This document shows positions 1 to 5,330 of a DNA stretch of 6,295 bases, in pieces; position 1 is the first letter of the stretch, and each line of letters starts with the position of its first letter. A program made the translations under genes and the position numbers. Location of the stretch: contig JAGSPS010000195.1 of the NCBI GenBank assembly GCA_018262315.1, positions 1 through 6,295 of the forward strand, given 5' to 3'. Under the pieces are notes generated by a model, which saw only the letters and a program-made list of their open reading frames with translations, searched no databases and had not been told where the DNA came from. This DNA is from Deltaproteobacteria bacterium. GTDB lineage: Bacteria > Myxococcota_A > UBA9160 > PR03.

Positions 1-155
1 CGGCGTGGGAGGACTTCCCCACCGACGACCCGGTCGCCGACACGCGGCGCATGAACGCGTTCATCGAGGAGCGCGTGCGCGAGTTGCCCGAGCAGTACTA
101 TTGGGTGCACAAGCGGTTCAAGACGCGCCCGCCCGGGGAGGCGGGGTTCTACTGA
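1..155 (+). CDS. lpxL: Lipid A biosynthesis acyltransferase (LpxL/HtrB family), C-terminal fragment
   Basis: This is the 3' end of a gene that enters from the left. It reads from base 3 and gives 50 residues before TGA at 153-155. The fragment starts AWEDFPTDDP and contains the stretch PEQYYWVHKRFKTRP. That stretch is typical of the C-terminus of the inner-membrane acyltransferases that add a secondary acyl chain (lauroyl or similar) to Kdo2-lipid IVA during lipid A synthesis. The catalytic HX4D motif would lie upstream, outside the window, so activity cannot be judged. Members of this family often sit just before dapF in betaproteobacteria, which fits here. Which paralogue it is (LpxL, LpxM or LpxP type) cannot be decided from the tail, so the symbol is only a family label. 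Confidence 0.85.
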   Translation, partial: AWEDFPTDDPVADTRRMNAFIEERVRELPEQYYWVHKRFKTRPPGEAGFY

Positions 156-160
156 GAGCG

Positions 161-324
161 AACCGCAACGGCGCGAAAGGCGCAAAGGATCGCAAAGGCA
201 GTCTGTGTGAGATGCCGGCTTCGTCTCGTGTCGCGTCCATCGGCAGGCACCGTGCCACCGCCGACGGTGGCCGGCAGCAGAGCTTTGCTATTGCGTATCT
301 TTGCGCCCTCTGCGCGTTTGCGGT
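161..324. repeat. Long imperfect inverted repeat filling the lpxL-dapF gap
   Basis: Two arms of about 40 bases (161-200 and 282-324) are near reverse complements, separated by about 80 bases. Exact paired blocks, from outside in, are ACCGCAA (162-168) with TTGCGGT (318-324), GGCGCAAAG (179-187) with CTTTGCGCC (299-307), and GCAAAG (192-197) with CTTTGC (283-288). Further in, TGCCGG (213-218) can pair with CCGGCA (271-276). GCCACCG (254-260) forms a perfect 7-bp stem with CGGTGGC (265-271) over a CCGA loop; this competes with the TGCCGG pairing for base 271. Each arm holds repeated GCAAAG-type units. The element starts 6 bases after the lpxL stop and ends 13 bases before the dapF start. It looks like a dispersed intergenic palindrome of the REP/MITE kind, but copy number cannot be judged from one window. 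Confidence 0.75.
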
Positions 325-326
325 GA
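322..326 (+). promoter_or_regulatory. Probable dapF ribosome binding site inside the repeat arm
   Basis: GGTGA lies 10 bases before the dapF ATG at 337. It is the only plausible Shine-Dalgarno match there and is modest. Its first three bases are the last three of the paired block TTGCGGT (318-324) of the inverted repeat. A fully folded transcript would therefore partly bury the site. Whether this matters for expression is inference. Confidence 0.45.
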
Positions 327-336
327 AGCGCTCCGC

Positions 337-1176
337 ATGAAGCTCAAGTTCACCAAAATGCAGGGCGTCGGCAACGACTTCGTCGTGATCGACGGCGTGC
401 GGCAGCGCGTGGATCTCACGCCCGCGCTCGCGCGCAAGCTCGCCGACCGACACTTCGGCGTCGGCTGCGACCAGATCCTGCTCGTCGAGCCCGCGGGCGC
501 GCCCGGCGTCGACTTCCGCTACCGCATTTTCAACGCGGACGGCGGCGAGGTGGAGCAGTGCGGCAACGGTGCGCGCTGCTTCGTGCGCTTCGTGCGCGAG
601 CAGGGGCTCACGGCGAAAGCGGAGATCCGCGTCGAGACGAAAGGCGGCGTGATCGCGCCGCGGCTCGAGGCGGATGACGAGGTCACCGTCGACATGGGCG
701 CCCCGGTGTTCGAGGCGAAGCGCATCCCGTTCGTCACCGACTCGGACGCGATCGTGCAGCCGCTCGACGTCGACGGCGAGACGGTGATGATCACCGCGCT
801 GTCGATGGGCAATCCGCACGCGGTGCAGATCGTCGCGGACGTCGATGCCGCGCCGGTCGCGACGCAGGGCCCGAAGATCGAGGCGCATCCCCGGTTCCCG
901 CAGCGCGTCAACGCCGGTTACATGCAGGTGCTCGACCGAGAGCGCATCCGCCTGCGCGTTTACGAGCGCGGAGCGGGCGAGACGCTCGCATGCGGCACGG
1001 GGGCGTGCGCAGCGGTGGTCGCGGGCATCCGGCGCGGGCTCCTGGAACCGAGCGTGCGCGTCGCGGCGCGCGGCGGGGAATTGACGATCGCTTGGGCGGG
1101 CGCGGACAATCCGGTCTTTCTCACCGGGCCGGCGGTCACGGTGTTCGAGGGTGAAGTGGACCTGGGGAAGCTTTGA
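337..1176 (+). CDS. dapF: Diaminopimelate epimerase
   Basis: The 279-residue product matches the PLP-independent epimerase that converts LL- to meso-diaminopimelate in the cytoplasm, the last step before meso-DAP is used for peptidoglycan or decarboxylated to lysine. The N-terminus MKLKFTKMQGVGNDFVVID is the family signature. The two catalytic cysteines are present: Cys75 in EQCGNGARC and Cys219 in ACGTGACAA. Other conserved stretches are FGVGCDQ (residues 40-46), MGNPHAV (157-163) and the Glu-Arg pair of YERGAGET (209-216). Length is close to the 274 residues of E. coli. An upstream in-frame TTG at 301 would add 12 residues unlike the family and start inside the repeat, so ATG 337 is preferred. 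The stop codon overlaps the next gene's start by one base (TGATG), indicating translational coupling. Confidence 0.97.
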   Translation: MKLKFTKMQGVGNDFVVIDGVRQRVDLTPALARKLADRHFGVGCDQILLVEPAGAPGVDFRYRIFNADGGEVEQCGNGARCFVRFVREQGLTAKAEIRVETKGGVIAPRLEADDEVTVDMGAPVFEAKRIPFVTDSDAIVQPLDVDGETVMITALSMGNPHAVQIVADVDAAPVATQGPKIEAHPRFPQRVNAGYMQVLDRERIRLRVYERGAGETLACGTGACAAVVAGIRRGLLEPSVRVAARGGELTIAWAGADNPVFLTGPAVTVFEGEVDLGKL

Positions 1177-1817
1177 TGCAAGCCGAAGACGTCGCGAACT
1201 ATCTCAAGGACCATCCCGACTTCTTCGAGGCGTACCACGACCTCCTGTCGCAGATTTACGTGCCGCACCCGCATGGCGGCCGTGCCATTCCTCTCTCCGA
1301 CCGGCAGGTGCTGACGCTGCGCGAGAAGTCGCGCGCGCTCGAATCGAAGCTCTCCGAGCTGATCCAGTTCGGCGAGGAGAACGATGCGCTCGGCGACAAG
1401 GTGCACCGGCTCGGCCTCGCTCTGCTCGCACCGGTGGCGTTCGAGCCCTACATTCAGGCTCTCTACTACGGCCTGCGCGAAGACTTCGCGGTGCCGCATG
1501 TCGCGATGCGTCTGTGGCGGGGCGAGGGCGACGGCGCCGAGTACGAGCCGGTGAGCGACGCGTTGCGCGACTACGCCGCGAAGCTCGAGCAGCCGTTCTG
1601 CGGCGCGAACGAGAACTTCGAGGCCGTGAGCTGGTTCGGCGAGGCGGCGCCGCATGTCCGCTCGGTGGCGTTCATGCCGCTGCGCGACCGCGACGGGACG
1701 TTCGGCATGCTCGCGATCGGCTCCGAGGATCCGGAGCGCTTCTTCCGCGAGATGGGCACGCTCTACCTGCAGCGAATCGCCGACATGGTCGGCGCAGGGC
1801 TCGCGCGCTTCGTCTGA
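1176..1817 (+). CDS. DUF484 family protein (YigA-like, GAF-like fold)
   Basis: This 213-residue cytoplasmic protein is recognised as a DUF484 member, the family of E. coli YigA. The N-terminal helix EDVANYLKDHPDFFEAY (4-20) is the family signature, followed by the loop HPHGGRAIPLSDRQ (31-44). A heptad-like helical stretch at about 45-80 looks like a coiled coil. A GAF-like domain follows (about 85-210), ending in FGMLAIGSEDPERFF (176-190), also typical. No catalytic motif is visible and the molecular role of the family is not settled. The start is ATG 1176, sharing one base with the dapF stop, with a GGGGA Shine-Dalgarno match at 1164-1168. An in-frame TTG three bases earlier is less likely. 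It lies between dapF and xerC as in E. coli, so a link to cell wall or division functions is possible but unproven. Confidence 0.9.
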   Translation: MQAEDVANYLKDHPDFFEAYHDLLSQIYVPHPHGGRAIPLSDRQVLTLREKSRALESKLSELIQFGEENDALGDKVHRLGLALLAPVAFEPYIQALYYGLREDFAVPHVAMRLWRGEGDGAEYEPVSDALRDYAAKLEQPFCGANENFEAVSWFGEAAPHVRSVAFMPLRDRDGTFGMLAIGSEDPERFFREMGTLYLQRIADMVGAGLARFV

Positions 1818-1822
1818 CCGCG

Positions 1823-2752
1823 ATGACTCGCGAGCGCAGCGCGCCGGCCCCCCAACAAGACGCGGGGCGCGCGTTGCTCGACGAGTATCTGGATCATCTC
1901 TCGCACCAGCGCCGGCTCGCGCCCGGAACGCGGCGCAACTACCAGCGCGACGTCGGAACGCTGCTCGCGGCCGTCGGTGGCGTTGCGGTGGAGCGCATCG
2001 AGAGCCACCACATCCGACGCTCGGTCGCGCAGCTGCACGCGCGCGGGATCGAGCCGCGGACGCTCGCTCGCATCCTCTCGGGATGGCGCGGCTTCTTCGC
2101 CTGGCTCGTGCGTCATCGCGGGCTTGCCGCGAATCCGTGCGCCGGCGTGCGCGCCCCCAAGGCGTCGAAGTCCCTTCCCAAGGCGCTGTCGCCCGACGCG
2201 GCGGCGCGCCTGCTCGACGCGCCCGGCGACGCGACACTCGAAGTTCGCGATCGCGCGATGTTCGAGCTTTTCTACTCGTCCGGCCTGCGGCTCGCGGAGC
2301 TGGTAGGACTCACGACCACCGACGCGCATGCGATGCTTCGCGAGGCCGAGGTGACCGTCACCGGCAAGGGATCGAAGACGCGCGCGGTGCCGGTCGGCGC
2401 GAAGGCGCGCGAGGCGATCGCGGCGTGGCTCGAACGACGCGCGAACGTCGCCGCCGCGGACGAGAGGGCCCTGTTCGTGGGCGCGCGCGGCGCGCGAGTG
2501 AACCCGAGCGTGGTGCGCGAGCGCCTCGCGAAGTGGGCGTTGCGCTCCGGCGTGGCGCAGCACGTTCACCCGCATGTGTTGCGCCATTCGTTCGCGACGC
2601 ACCTGCTCCAATCGTCCGGGGACTTGCGCGCCGTGCAGGAAATGCTCGGGCACGCGAGCATCTCCACGACGCAGGTTTACACGAGCCTCGACTTCCAGCA
2701 TCTCGCGAAGGTTTACGACGCGGCGCATCCGCGGGCGAAGAAGAAGACCTGA
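1823..2752 (+). CDS. xerC: Site-specific tyrosine recombinase XerC
   Basis: The product has 309 residues (E. coli XerC: 298). With XerD it should resolve chromosome dimers at dif near the terminus under FtsK control. An N-terminal SAM-like core-binding domain (about 15-105) contains the motif LAPGTRRNYQRD (32-43). The catalytic domain (about 120-300) has the complete tyrosine recombinase set: Arg156 in SSGLRLAEL, Lys182 in GKGSKTR, His251 and Arg254 in HVLRHSFATHLL, His277 in MLGHASI and nucleophile Tyr286 in TTQVYTSLD. XerC rather than XerD is called mainly from synteny with dapF and DUF484 and from the SxSLPKALS-type linker. The ATG lies 5 bases after the DUF484 stop with no good Shine-Dalgarno, suggesting reinitiation. 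Nothing marks it as an integron or phage integrase. Confidence 0.95.
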   Translation: MTRERSAPAPQQDAGRALLDEYLDHLSHQRRLAPGTRRNYQRDVGTLLAAVGGVAVERIESHHIRRSVAQLHARGIEPRTLARILSGWRGFFAWLVRHRGLAANPCAGVRAPKASKSLPKALSPDAAARLLDAPGDATLEVRDRAMFELFYSSGLRLAELVGLTTTDAHAMLREAEVTVTGKGSKTRAVPVGAKAREAIAAWLERRANVAAADERALFVGARGARVNPSVVRERLAKWALRSGVAQHVHPHVLRHSFATHLLQSSGDLRAVQEMLGHASISTTQVYTSLDFQHLAKVYDAAHPRAKKKT

Positions 2753-2753
2753 G

Positions 2754-2788
2754 CCGTGAAGCCTGAACCGAGAATCGTGAACCGTGGT
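2754..2788. repeat. Five degenerate 7-base tandem repeats after xerC
   Basis: Directly after the xerC stop the sequence divides into five 7-base units: CCGTGAA, GCCTGAA, CCGAGAA, TCGTGAA and CCGTGGT. The consensus is CCGTGAA, and units 2-5 differ from it at one or two positions. The phase is continuous with no gaps. Short heptameric intergenic tandem repeats are known in several bacterial groups. Function here is unknown; options are a slippage relic, a protein-binding array or a fragment of a longer repeat. Confidence 0.6.
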
Positions 2789-2791
2789 GCC

Positions 2792-2826
2792 CCGATCGCG
2801 GGCGGCGCAGCGCTACCGATCGCGGG
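2792..2826. repeat. 11-base direct repeat before the rRNA methyltransferase
   Basis: CCGATCGCGGG occurs at 2792-2802 and again at 2816-2826, with start points 24 bases apart. The second copy runs into the GGGAG ribosome binding site of the next gene. Each copy contains the palindrome CGATCG. The repeat could be chance in GC-rich DNA, a small duplication or a paired binding site. Confidence 0.5.
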
Positions 2827-2828
2827 AG
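2824..2828 (+). promoter_or_regulatory. Ribosome binding site that decides the GTG start at 2836
   Basis: GGGAG sits 7 bases before the GTG at 2836, an ideal spacing. Later in-frame GTG codons at 2929 and 2989 have no comparable site at normal distance. This is the main reason to accept the long N-terminal form of the methyltransferase. Confidence 0.6.
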
Positions 2829-2835
2829 TCGGCCG

Positions 2836-4167
2836 GTGAGCGCGAAGCCCGCCCGCGAAGTCCGTCGAGGCAAGCCCGGGACCGCGCGGCGCCGCGACGC
2901 CGCGCCCGATCGCTCCAGTTCGCGCGGCGTGAGATCGCCAGCGCCCCCGCCGCGCGCGCGCACGTGGATCGAGGGCGACACGCCGGCCGTGGTGCTCAAC
3001 CCCGAGCGCGAGCGCTCGGTGCTCCGCGGCCATCCCTGGGTGTTCTCCGGCGCGATCGAACACGTGCACGGCGACCCGGCGAGCGGTGCGACCGTGCGTG
3101 TGATCACCGCCGACGGCCGCGAGATCGGGCTCGGCGCATACAGCCCAAGTTCGCAGATCCGCGTGCGCCTCTGGACGCGCGACGCGGGGGCCGTCATCGA
3201 GAGCGCCTTTTTCCGCGAGCGTGTTCGCGCCGCCGTCGCGCGACGCCGGGCGTTCCTCGATGCGGAGGCGCTCGCCGCGTGCCGACTCGTTCACAGCGAA
3301 GCGGACGGGCTGCCCGGCGTCGTTGCCGACCGCTATGCCGACGTGGTCGTCGTGCAGTTCACGTCTGCGGGCGCAGAGCACTGGCGCGGGCCGATCGCAG
3401 ACGCCCTCGAAGCGGAGACCGGATGCCGAACCGTCTACGAGCGCTCCGACGCGGAAGTGCGCGAGCTCGAGGGCCTCGCCCCGCGCATGGGTCCGCTGCG
3501 CGGCACGCTCGACGGGCGACTGGTCGAGATTACCGAGCACGGCATCCGGTATCGCGTCGACGTCGCCCACGGTCAGAAGACCGGGTTCTATCTCGATCAG
3601 CGCGACAATCGCGCCCGCGTGCGCGACCTTGCCGGCGACTGCGACGTCCTCAACTGCTTCGGCTACACGGGCGGTTTCTCGCTTGCGGCGCTTGCCGGCG
3701 GTGCGCGATCGGTGATGTCGGTCGACAGCTCTGCCGACGCGCTCGCGCTCGCGCGCGAGAATCTCGAGGCGAACGGGCTCGACGCCTCGCGGGCGGAATG
3801 GGTCGACGCCGACGTGTTCCAGCACCTGCGGCAGCTGCGCGACGCCGGGCGCTCGTTCGATCTCGTCGTGCTCGACCCGCCCAAGTTCGCGCCGACCGCC
3901 GCGCACGCCGAGCGCGCGTCGCGCGCGTACAAGGACATCAACCTTCTCGCGTTGCGGCTGCTCCGGCATGGCGGCGTTCTCGCGACGTTCTCGTGCTCCG
4001 GCGGCGTGTCCGCCGACCTTTTCCAGAAAATCGTCGCCGGCGCGGCGGTCGATGCAGGTGCGGACGCGCAGGTTCTCGCCCGCCTCCAAGCCGCGCCGGA
4101 CCACCCGGTCATGCTCGCCTTTCCCGAGGGCGAGTATCTCAAGGGATTGATTCTTAAGAAGTTCTGA
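2836..4167 (+). CDS. rlmI: Class I SAM-dependent 23S rRNA (cytosine-5) methyltransferase, RlmI-like
   Basis: The 443-residue product resembles E. coli RlmI (YccW, 396 residues), which makes m5C1962 in 23S rRNA using S-adenosylmethionine. An N-terminal PUA domain (about 50-125) holds RGHPWVFSGAI (64-74) and LGAYSPSSQIRVRLW (99-113). The central EEHD-like region is at about 125-245. The Rossmann methyltransferase domain starts at GQKTGFYLDQRDNR (246-259), with SAM motif I NCFGYTGGFSLAAL (273-286), motif IV LDPPKFA (346-352) and the cysteine motif TFSCSG (384-389, Cys387 the likely nucleophile). The end PDHPVMLAFPEGEYLKG also matches RlmI closely. The first 48 residues have no counterpart in the E. 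coli enzyme and are rich in Arg, Ala and Pro, perhaps an RNA-binding tail. The start is GTG, chosen from its ribosome binding site. The exact target cytosine is inferred from homology. Confidence 0.9.
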   Translation: MSAKPAREVRRGKPGTARRRDAAPDRSSSRGVRSPAPPPRARTWIEGDTPAVVLNPERERSVLRGHPWVFSGAIEHVHGDPASGATVRVITADGREIGLGAYSPSSQIRVRLWTRDAGAVIESAFFRERVRAAVARRRAFLDAEALAACRLVHSEADGLPGVVADRYADVVVVQFTSAGAEHWRGPIADALEAETGCRTVYERSDAEVRELEGLAPRMGPLRGTLDGRLVEITEHGIRYRVDVAHGQKTGFYLDQRDNRARVRDLAGDCDVLNCFGYTGGFSLAALAGGARSVMSVDSSADALALARENLEANGLDASRAEWVDADVFQHLRQLRDAGRSFDLVVLDPPKFAPTAAHAERASRAYKDINLLALRLLRHGGVLATFSCSGGVSADLFQKIVAGAAVDAGADAQVLARLQAAPDHPVMLAFPEGEYLKGLILKKF

Positions 4168-4195
4168 ATTTCCCGGCGCGGGGAAGGCCGAGCGG

Positions 4196-4224
4196 TTGCC
4201 GGCCTCTGTCCACCCGACTACAAT
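4196..4224 (+). promoter_or_regulatory. Sigma-70-type promoter for the metallochaperone-dksA pair
   Basis: A -35 box TTGCCG (4196-4201; 4 of 6 match TTGACA) and a -10 box TACAAT (4219-4224; 5 of 6 match TATAAT) are separated by exactly 17 bases. Transcription would start near 4231, leaving a leader of about 110 bases before the ATG at 4341. It is the best promoter match I found in the window and sits at the 5' end of a new transcription unit after rlmI. A short inverted repeat, GGCCG (4186-4190) with CGGCC (4200-4204), overlaps the -35 box and could be an operator or chance. Confidence 0.6.
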
Positions 4225-4230
4225 CGCGCG

Positions 4231-4340
4231 CCTTACGCAGCCGGCGGCTGCAATCCCGGGGGACGCCGGGGCACCCGCCCGGCTCCCGCTCTCTTTTCGG
4301 CTCGACGCGCGCCCCAATGGCGGCGCGAGCGGACGAGGTC
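4231..4340 (+). promoter_or_regulatory. Structured 5' leader of the metallochaperone gene
   Basis: The predicted leader holds two simple hairpins. GCAGCC (4237-4242) pairs with GGCTGC (4246-4251) over a 3-base loop. GCCGGG (4265-4270) pairs with CCCGGC (4278-4283) over a 7-base loop, followed about 10 bases later by a short TTTT run (4294-4297). I recognise no known riboswitch, and in particular no cobalamin-box motif. It could be an attenuator-like leader, but GC-rich DNA often forms such stems by chance. Confidence 0.3.
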
Positions 4341-5330
4341 ATGACGAACGACAGCATGGTTCCGGTGACCATCCTCACCGGCTTCCTGGGCGCCGGCAAG
4401 ACGACGCTGCTCAATCGCATCCTGAAGGAGAGCCACGGGCACAGGATCGCGGTGATCGAGAACGAATTCGGGGAGGCCGGCGTCGACAACGAGATCCTGC
4501 TGCAGGATCGCGAGGAGCAGATCGTCGAGATGAACAACGGCTGTATCTGCTGCACCGTGCGCGGCGATCTCGTGCGCATCCTCGGCGAGCTCAAGCAGAA
4601 GCGCGATGCGGGCGCGCTCGGCTTCGACCGGGTGATCATCGAGACCACGGGCATGGCGGATCCCGGCCCGGTGGCGCAGACGTTCTTCATGGACGAAGCG
4701 ATCGGCGAGTACTACCTGCTCGATTCGATCATCACTGTCGTCGACGCGAAGCATGCGGCGAAGCAGCTCGACGAATTCACCGAGGCGCAGGAGCAGGTCG
4801 GGTTCGCCGACCGGATCCTGCTCTCCAAGACCGATCTCGTCAGTGCCCCCGAGGTCGAGTTGCTGAAGCACCGCCTCGCCCGCATCAACCCGCGCGCGCC
4901 GGTGACGAAGGTGCATTTCGGCGAGACGCCGATCGCGGACATCCTCGACATCCGCGGCTTCAACCTGAACGCGATCCTCGAGCTGGAACCCGGCTTCCTC
5001 GACGAGGACGACCACGAGCACGACGACGCCGTGCACTCGTTCGTGTTCCGGTCGGAGCGGCCGTTCGACGGCGTGAAGCTCGAGGAGTTTCTCGCCGGCA
5101 TGATCCAGGTGTACGGCCCGGACATGCTGCGCTACAAGGGCGTCCTCCATCTCCAGGACAACCCGCATCGGGTCGTATTCCAGGGCGTGCACATGCTCAT
5201 GGGCGGCGACCTCGGCAAGCCCTGGGATTCGGCCGAGCGGCGCGAAAGCGTGCTCGTCTTCATCGGCCGCAATCTCCCCGAAGAACTTTTCGTGCAAGGA
5301 CTCGAGCAATGCCTCGCCAAACCGCAGTGA
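4341..5330 (+). CDS. COG0523/CobW-family GTPase, putative zinc (metal) chaperone
   Basis: The 329-residue cytoplasmic protein is a G3E-family GTPase of the COG0523 group (YjiA/ZigA/CobW-like), which binds GTP and delivers metal, usually zinc, to client proteins. Walker A is GFLGAGKTT (14-22). The family motif ENEFGEAGVDNE (40-51) is followed by the metal-binding CxCC motif as GCICC (Cys68, Cys70, Cys71). ETTGMADPGPV (101-111) is the switch region and SKTD (162-165) the base-recognition motif. The acidic histidine linker DEDDHEHDD (221-229) precedes the CobW C-terminal domain (about 230-320). Start choice is uncertain: ATG 4341 is preferred, but ATG 4317 (8 residues longer) and ATG 4356 (starting MVPVTILTGF, like many homologues) are possible. 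It overlaps dksA by 22 bases. Cobalamin synthesis as its role is unlikely, since no cob genes are near. Confidence 0.9.
   Translation: MTNDSMVPVTILTGFLGAGKTTLLNRILKESHGHRIAVIENEFGEAGVDNEILLQDREEQIVEMNNGCICCTVRGDLVRILGELKQKRDAGALGFDRVIIETTGMADPGPVAQTFFMDEAIGEYYLLDSIITVVDAKHAAKQLDEFTEAQEQVGFADRILLSKTDLVSAPEVELLKHRLARINPRAPVTKVHFGETPIADILDIRGFNLNAILELEPGFLDEDDHEHDDAVHSFVFRSERPFDGVKLEEFLAGMIQVYGPDMLRYKGVLHLQDNPHRVVFQGVHMLMGGDLGKPWDSAERRESVLVFIGRNLPEELFVQGLEQCLAKPQ
5295..5300 (+). promoter_or_regulatory. dksA ribosome binding site inside the chaperone gene
   Basis: CAAGGA ends 8 bases before the ATG at 5309 and lies within the last codons of the upstream gene. It supports this start and translational coupling of the two genes. 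Confidence 0.6.

Noticed and set aside
118..888. Long minus-strand open frame (256 codons) across the repeat and dapF
   Set aside because: It lies antisense to an unambiguous dapF, has the Arg/Ala/His-rich composition of a GC-rich shadow frame and matches no family.
960..2237. Minus-strand open frame of 425 codons
   Set aside because: It is antisense to dapF, DUF484 and xerC, all clearly recognised; the translation is arginine-rich low-complexity sequence.
1823..2752. Tyrosine recombinase as evidence of an integron or prophage
   Set aside because: Its place after dapF and DUF484 and its full XerC-like length and motifs point to the housekeeping recombinase; no att sites or phage genes are nearby.
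4151..4160. Perfect palindrome TTCTTAAGAA at the end of rlmI
   Set aside because: It is inside the conserved C-terminal codons (LILKKF) and is short enough to be a by-product of coding.
4168..4190. Intrinsic terminator after rlmI (TTCCC at 4170-4174 with GGGAA at 4181-4185)
   Set aside because: The stem is only 5 bp and has no T-run after it.
2713..4317. Minus-strand open frame of 534 codons, longer than the real gene opposite it
   Set aside because: The opposite strand encodes a complete RlmI-like enzyme with intact motifs; the long frame follows from high GC at third positions.
4231..4340. Cobalamin riboswitch upstream of a CobW-like gene
   Set aside because: No cobalamin-box-like conserved motif is seen, only two simple hairpins, and COG0523 proteins are mostly not cobalamin genes.
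4196..5308. In-frame upstream extension of dksA through the whole metallochaperone gene, suggesting a 631-residue protein
   Set aside because: The upstream part is out of frame with the conserved GTPase and reads as Arg/Gly-rich shadow; the dksA ribosome binding site at 5295-5300 supports ATG 5309.
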